Of a DNA stretch of 5,616 nucleotides, positions 4,372-5,616 are shown piece by piece (position 1 is the stretch's first letter; the number at the start of each line of letters is the position of its first letter). The translations under genes were made by a program, and so were the position numbers. Source of the stretch: Nitrososphaerota archaeon (GTDB lineage: Archaea; Thermoproteota; Nitrososphaeria; Nitrososphaerales; Nitrososphaeraceae); assembly GCA_005877345.1 (NCBI GenBank), contig VBPR01000137.1, forward strand, positions 1 to 5,616, given 5' to 3'. Below the pieces are notes generated by a model, which worked only from the letters and a program-made list of their open reading frames with translations, made no database searches and was not told where the DNA came from.

Positions 4372-5562
4372 ATGAAGCTTGATGTCCCGAGATTTACAGA
4401 AAGATTTGGATCGGTAAGTCTACATGGAGTTCAACGTGTGTACGAATTGGATTCTGGACACAAGAACAAACATCCGAAAACTGAATCTGAAGTAATTCGT
4501 TCCATTGATGATGAAATCATTTCCAAAATAGAGTCAGAAATGTCAATTGTGATTCCTATAAAAGGAGAACGTTTAAAGCTTTTAGAAGGAGTACTTAGCG
4601 GTGTTCCTCATGATTGTTTAACAATAATCGTATCAAACAGTCCTAGAGAACCAATTGATAGGTATAAACTAGAAAAACAGGCCTTTGAGCAATTTAACAG
4701 ATTCGCAGAAAAAAGATCAGTAATCATACATCAAAAGGATCTAGGTCTTGTGAAGGCTTTAGAGGAAGTTGGGTATACAGATCTTTTTGATTCTGATAAT
4801 AAAATACGCAATGGTAAAGGAGAAGGGATGTTCATTGGCATGATCCTTTCAAAAATGATGGGAAAAAAATATGTTGGATTCGTTGATTCTGACAACTATG
4901 TTCCTGGTGCAGTGAATGAATACGCAAAAATATTTTCGTCTGGGATCGCGTTATCGACAACACCTTACACTATGGTTCGTGTCTCATGGATATACAAACC
5001 AAAGATTTCCGAATCTGGTGTAAGATTTTCCAAACTAGGCAGGGTTTCTGAAATGACAAATCAATTCTTGAATTTGATGATATCATACTATACTGGATTT
5101 GAGACAGAGGTTATCAGAACAGGAAATTCTGGAGAACATTGTATGTCTATTCAGTTGGCAGAACTATTAACTTACTCGTCTGGTTTTTCCATCGAACCCT
5201 TTGAAATAGTTAATTTGTTGGAACAGTTCGGTGGAATCACCCCGCCTGAACACAAGGACACTATGGAAAAGGGAGTAGAGGTATTGCAAATCGAAACACG
5301 GAATCCACATTTTCATGAAGAAAAGGGAGATTTGCATATAAAGGAGATGTTCTCACAGGGTTGGGGAAGCATATTTCATAGCAAGTTATGTCATCCAGAA
5401 TTGCGTGAAAAATTAAAGGCGGAGTTAATTTCAAGGGGAATATTGGAAAAAGTGAAAGAGCCCCCACAATTACCCAAAATGAGACCGTTCAAGGATCTCG
5501 ATATCTTGAAATTTGAAAAAATTTTAAAGGAACAAACCAATACTTTTACAATTTTCGAATGA
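4372..5562 (+). CDS. mpgS: Mannosyl-3-phosphoglycerate synthase
   Basis: Cytoplasmic glycosyltransferase (GT55) that joins mannose from GDP-mannose to 3-phosphoglycerate, the first step to the compatible solute mannosylglycerate. The 396-residue length is nearly that of the Pyrococcus enzyme. Seen: IPIKGERLKLLEGVLSGVPH (61-80) and SNSPREPIDR (88-97) in the nucleotide-sugar domain, RNGKGEGM (146-153), the metal-binding Asp172-Ser-Asp174 in GFVDSDNYVPGAVNEY, the acceptor-region stretch GRVSEMTNQFLNLM (223-236), RTGNSGEH (249-256), and RNPHFHEEKGDLH (310-322), which contains the histidine expected to bind the metal. All family blocks are present and in order. No phosphatase domain is fused, so a separate MpgP is needed; none is visible in the 54 bases that follow. 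The start ATG fits the TATA-like box at 4328-4336 and has no Shine-Dalgarno site. Confidence 0.96.
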   Translation: MKLDVPRFTERFGSVSLHGVQRVYELDSGHKNKHPKTESEVIRSIDDEIISKIESEMSIVIPIKGERLKLLEGVLSGVPHDCLTIIVSNSPREPIDRYKLEKQAFEQFNRFAEKRSVIIHQKDLGLVKALEEVGYTDLFDSDNKIRNGKGEGMFIGMILSKMMGKKYVGFVDSDNYVPGAVNEYAKIFSSGIALSTTPYTMVRVSWIYKPKISESGVRFSKLGRVSEMTNQFLNLMISYYTGFETEVIRTGNSGEHCMSIQLAELLTYSSGFSIEPFEIVNLLEQFGGITPPEHKDTMEKGVEVLQIETRNPHFHEEKGDLHIKEMFSQGWGSIFHSKLCHPELREKLKAELISRGILEKVKEPPQLPKMRPFKDLDILKFEKILKEQTNTFTIFE

Positions 5563-5616
5563 AGGCATGACTTGAAGAAATCTCATGCAATTCAAACTTT
5601 GACTCCTTATTGGTGA

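Noticed and set aside
5261..5467. Minus-strand 68-codon open frame inside the 3' part of mpgS
   Set aside because: It is antisense to conserved MpgS blocks and shows no motif of its own.
5572..5616. TTG-started 14-codon frame ending in TGA at the right edge
   Set aside because: It is too short, has no ribosome site or recognisable product, and is most likely chance.
1..5616. tRNA, rRNA, CRISPR arrays, insertion sequences or phage genes
   Set aside because: I saw no T-loop pattern, no regular spaced repeats, no transposase motifs and no terminal inverted repeats; the intergenic parts are short and AT-rich.

Overview
The window looks like chromosomal DNA of an AT-rich archaeon, most likely an ammonia-oxidising Nitrososphaeria (Thaumarchaeota) of the soil/Nitrosocosmicus-Nitrososphaera type. 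This placement is inference. It rests on a monofunctional archaeal mannosyl-3-phosphoglycerate synthase, a half-size archaeal-type CtaA, a one-domain Rieske ferredoxin, a DOT1/aKMT4-like methyltransferase, AT-rich TATA-like boxes about 40 bases before start codons, and a near absence of Shine-Dalgarno sites. No single marker gene fixes the taxon.

Layout from left to right: the 3' end of a HIT-family gene (+, cut by the left edge). Convergent to it is a minus-strand block of three genes, in transcription order: a small cysteine-rich protein (1732-1538), half-size heme A synthase CtaA (1433-990), and a HAD-fold protein (916-221) whose four catalytic motifs all look damaged. Divergent from the small Cys-rich gene is a plus-strand class I methyltransferase (1838-2599), which converges on a minus-strand CorA-type magnesium channel (3619-2654). 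Divergent from corA is a Rieske [2Fe-2S] ferredoxin (3735-4043). A 328-base gap without a credible gene follows, then mpgS (4372-5562, +). The last 54 bases hold no supportable gene start.

The genes do not form one pathway. ctaA and the Rieske protein belong to respiratory or redox metabolism, mpgS to synthesis of the compatible solute mannosylglycerate, and corA to magnesium supply. Most genes have their own AT-rich promoter-like box and short predicted leaders, so mostly single-gene transcription is likely. The ctaA/HAD pair (73-base gap) is the best candidate for co-transcription. I see no tRNA, rRNA, CRISPR array, insertion sequence or phage gene.

The points most worth following are the HAD-like protein with all four catalytic motifs altered, and the DOT1/aKMT4-like methyltransferase with a changed SAM loop and an unexplained tail of about 100 residues. 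I did not find convincing evidence of a wholly new multi-gene system.
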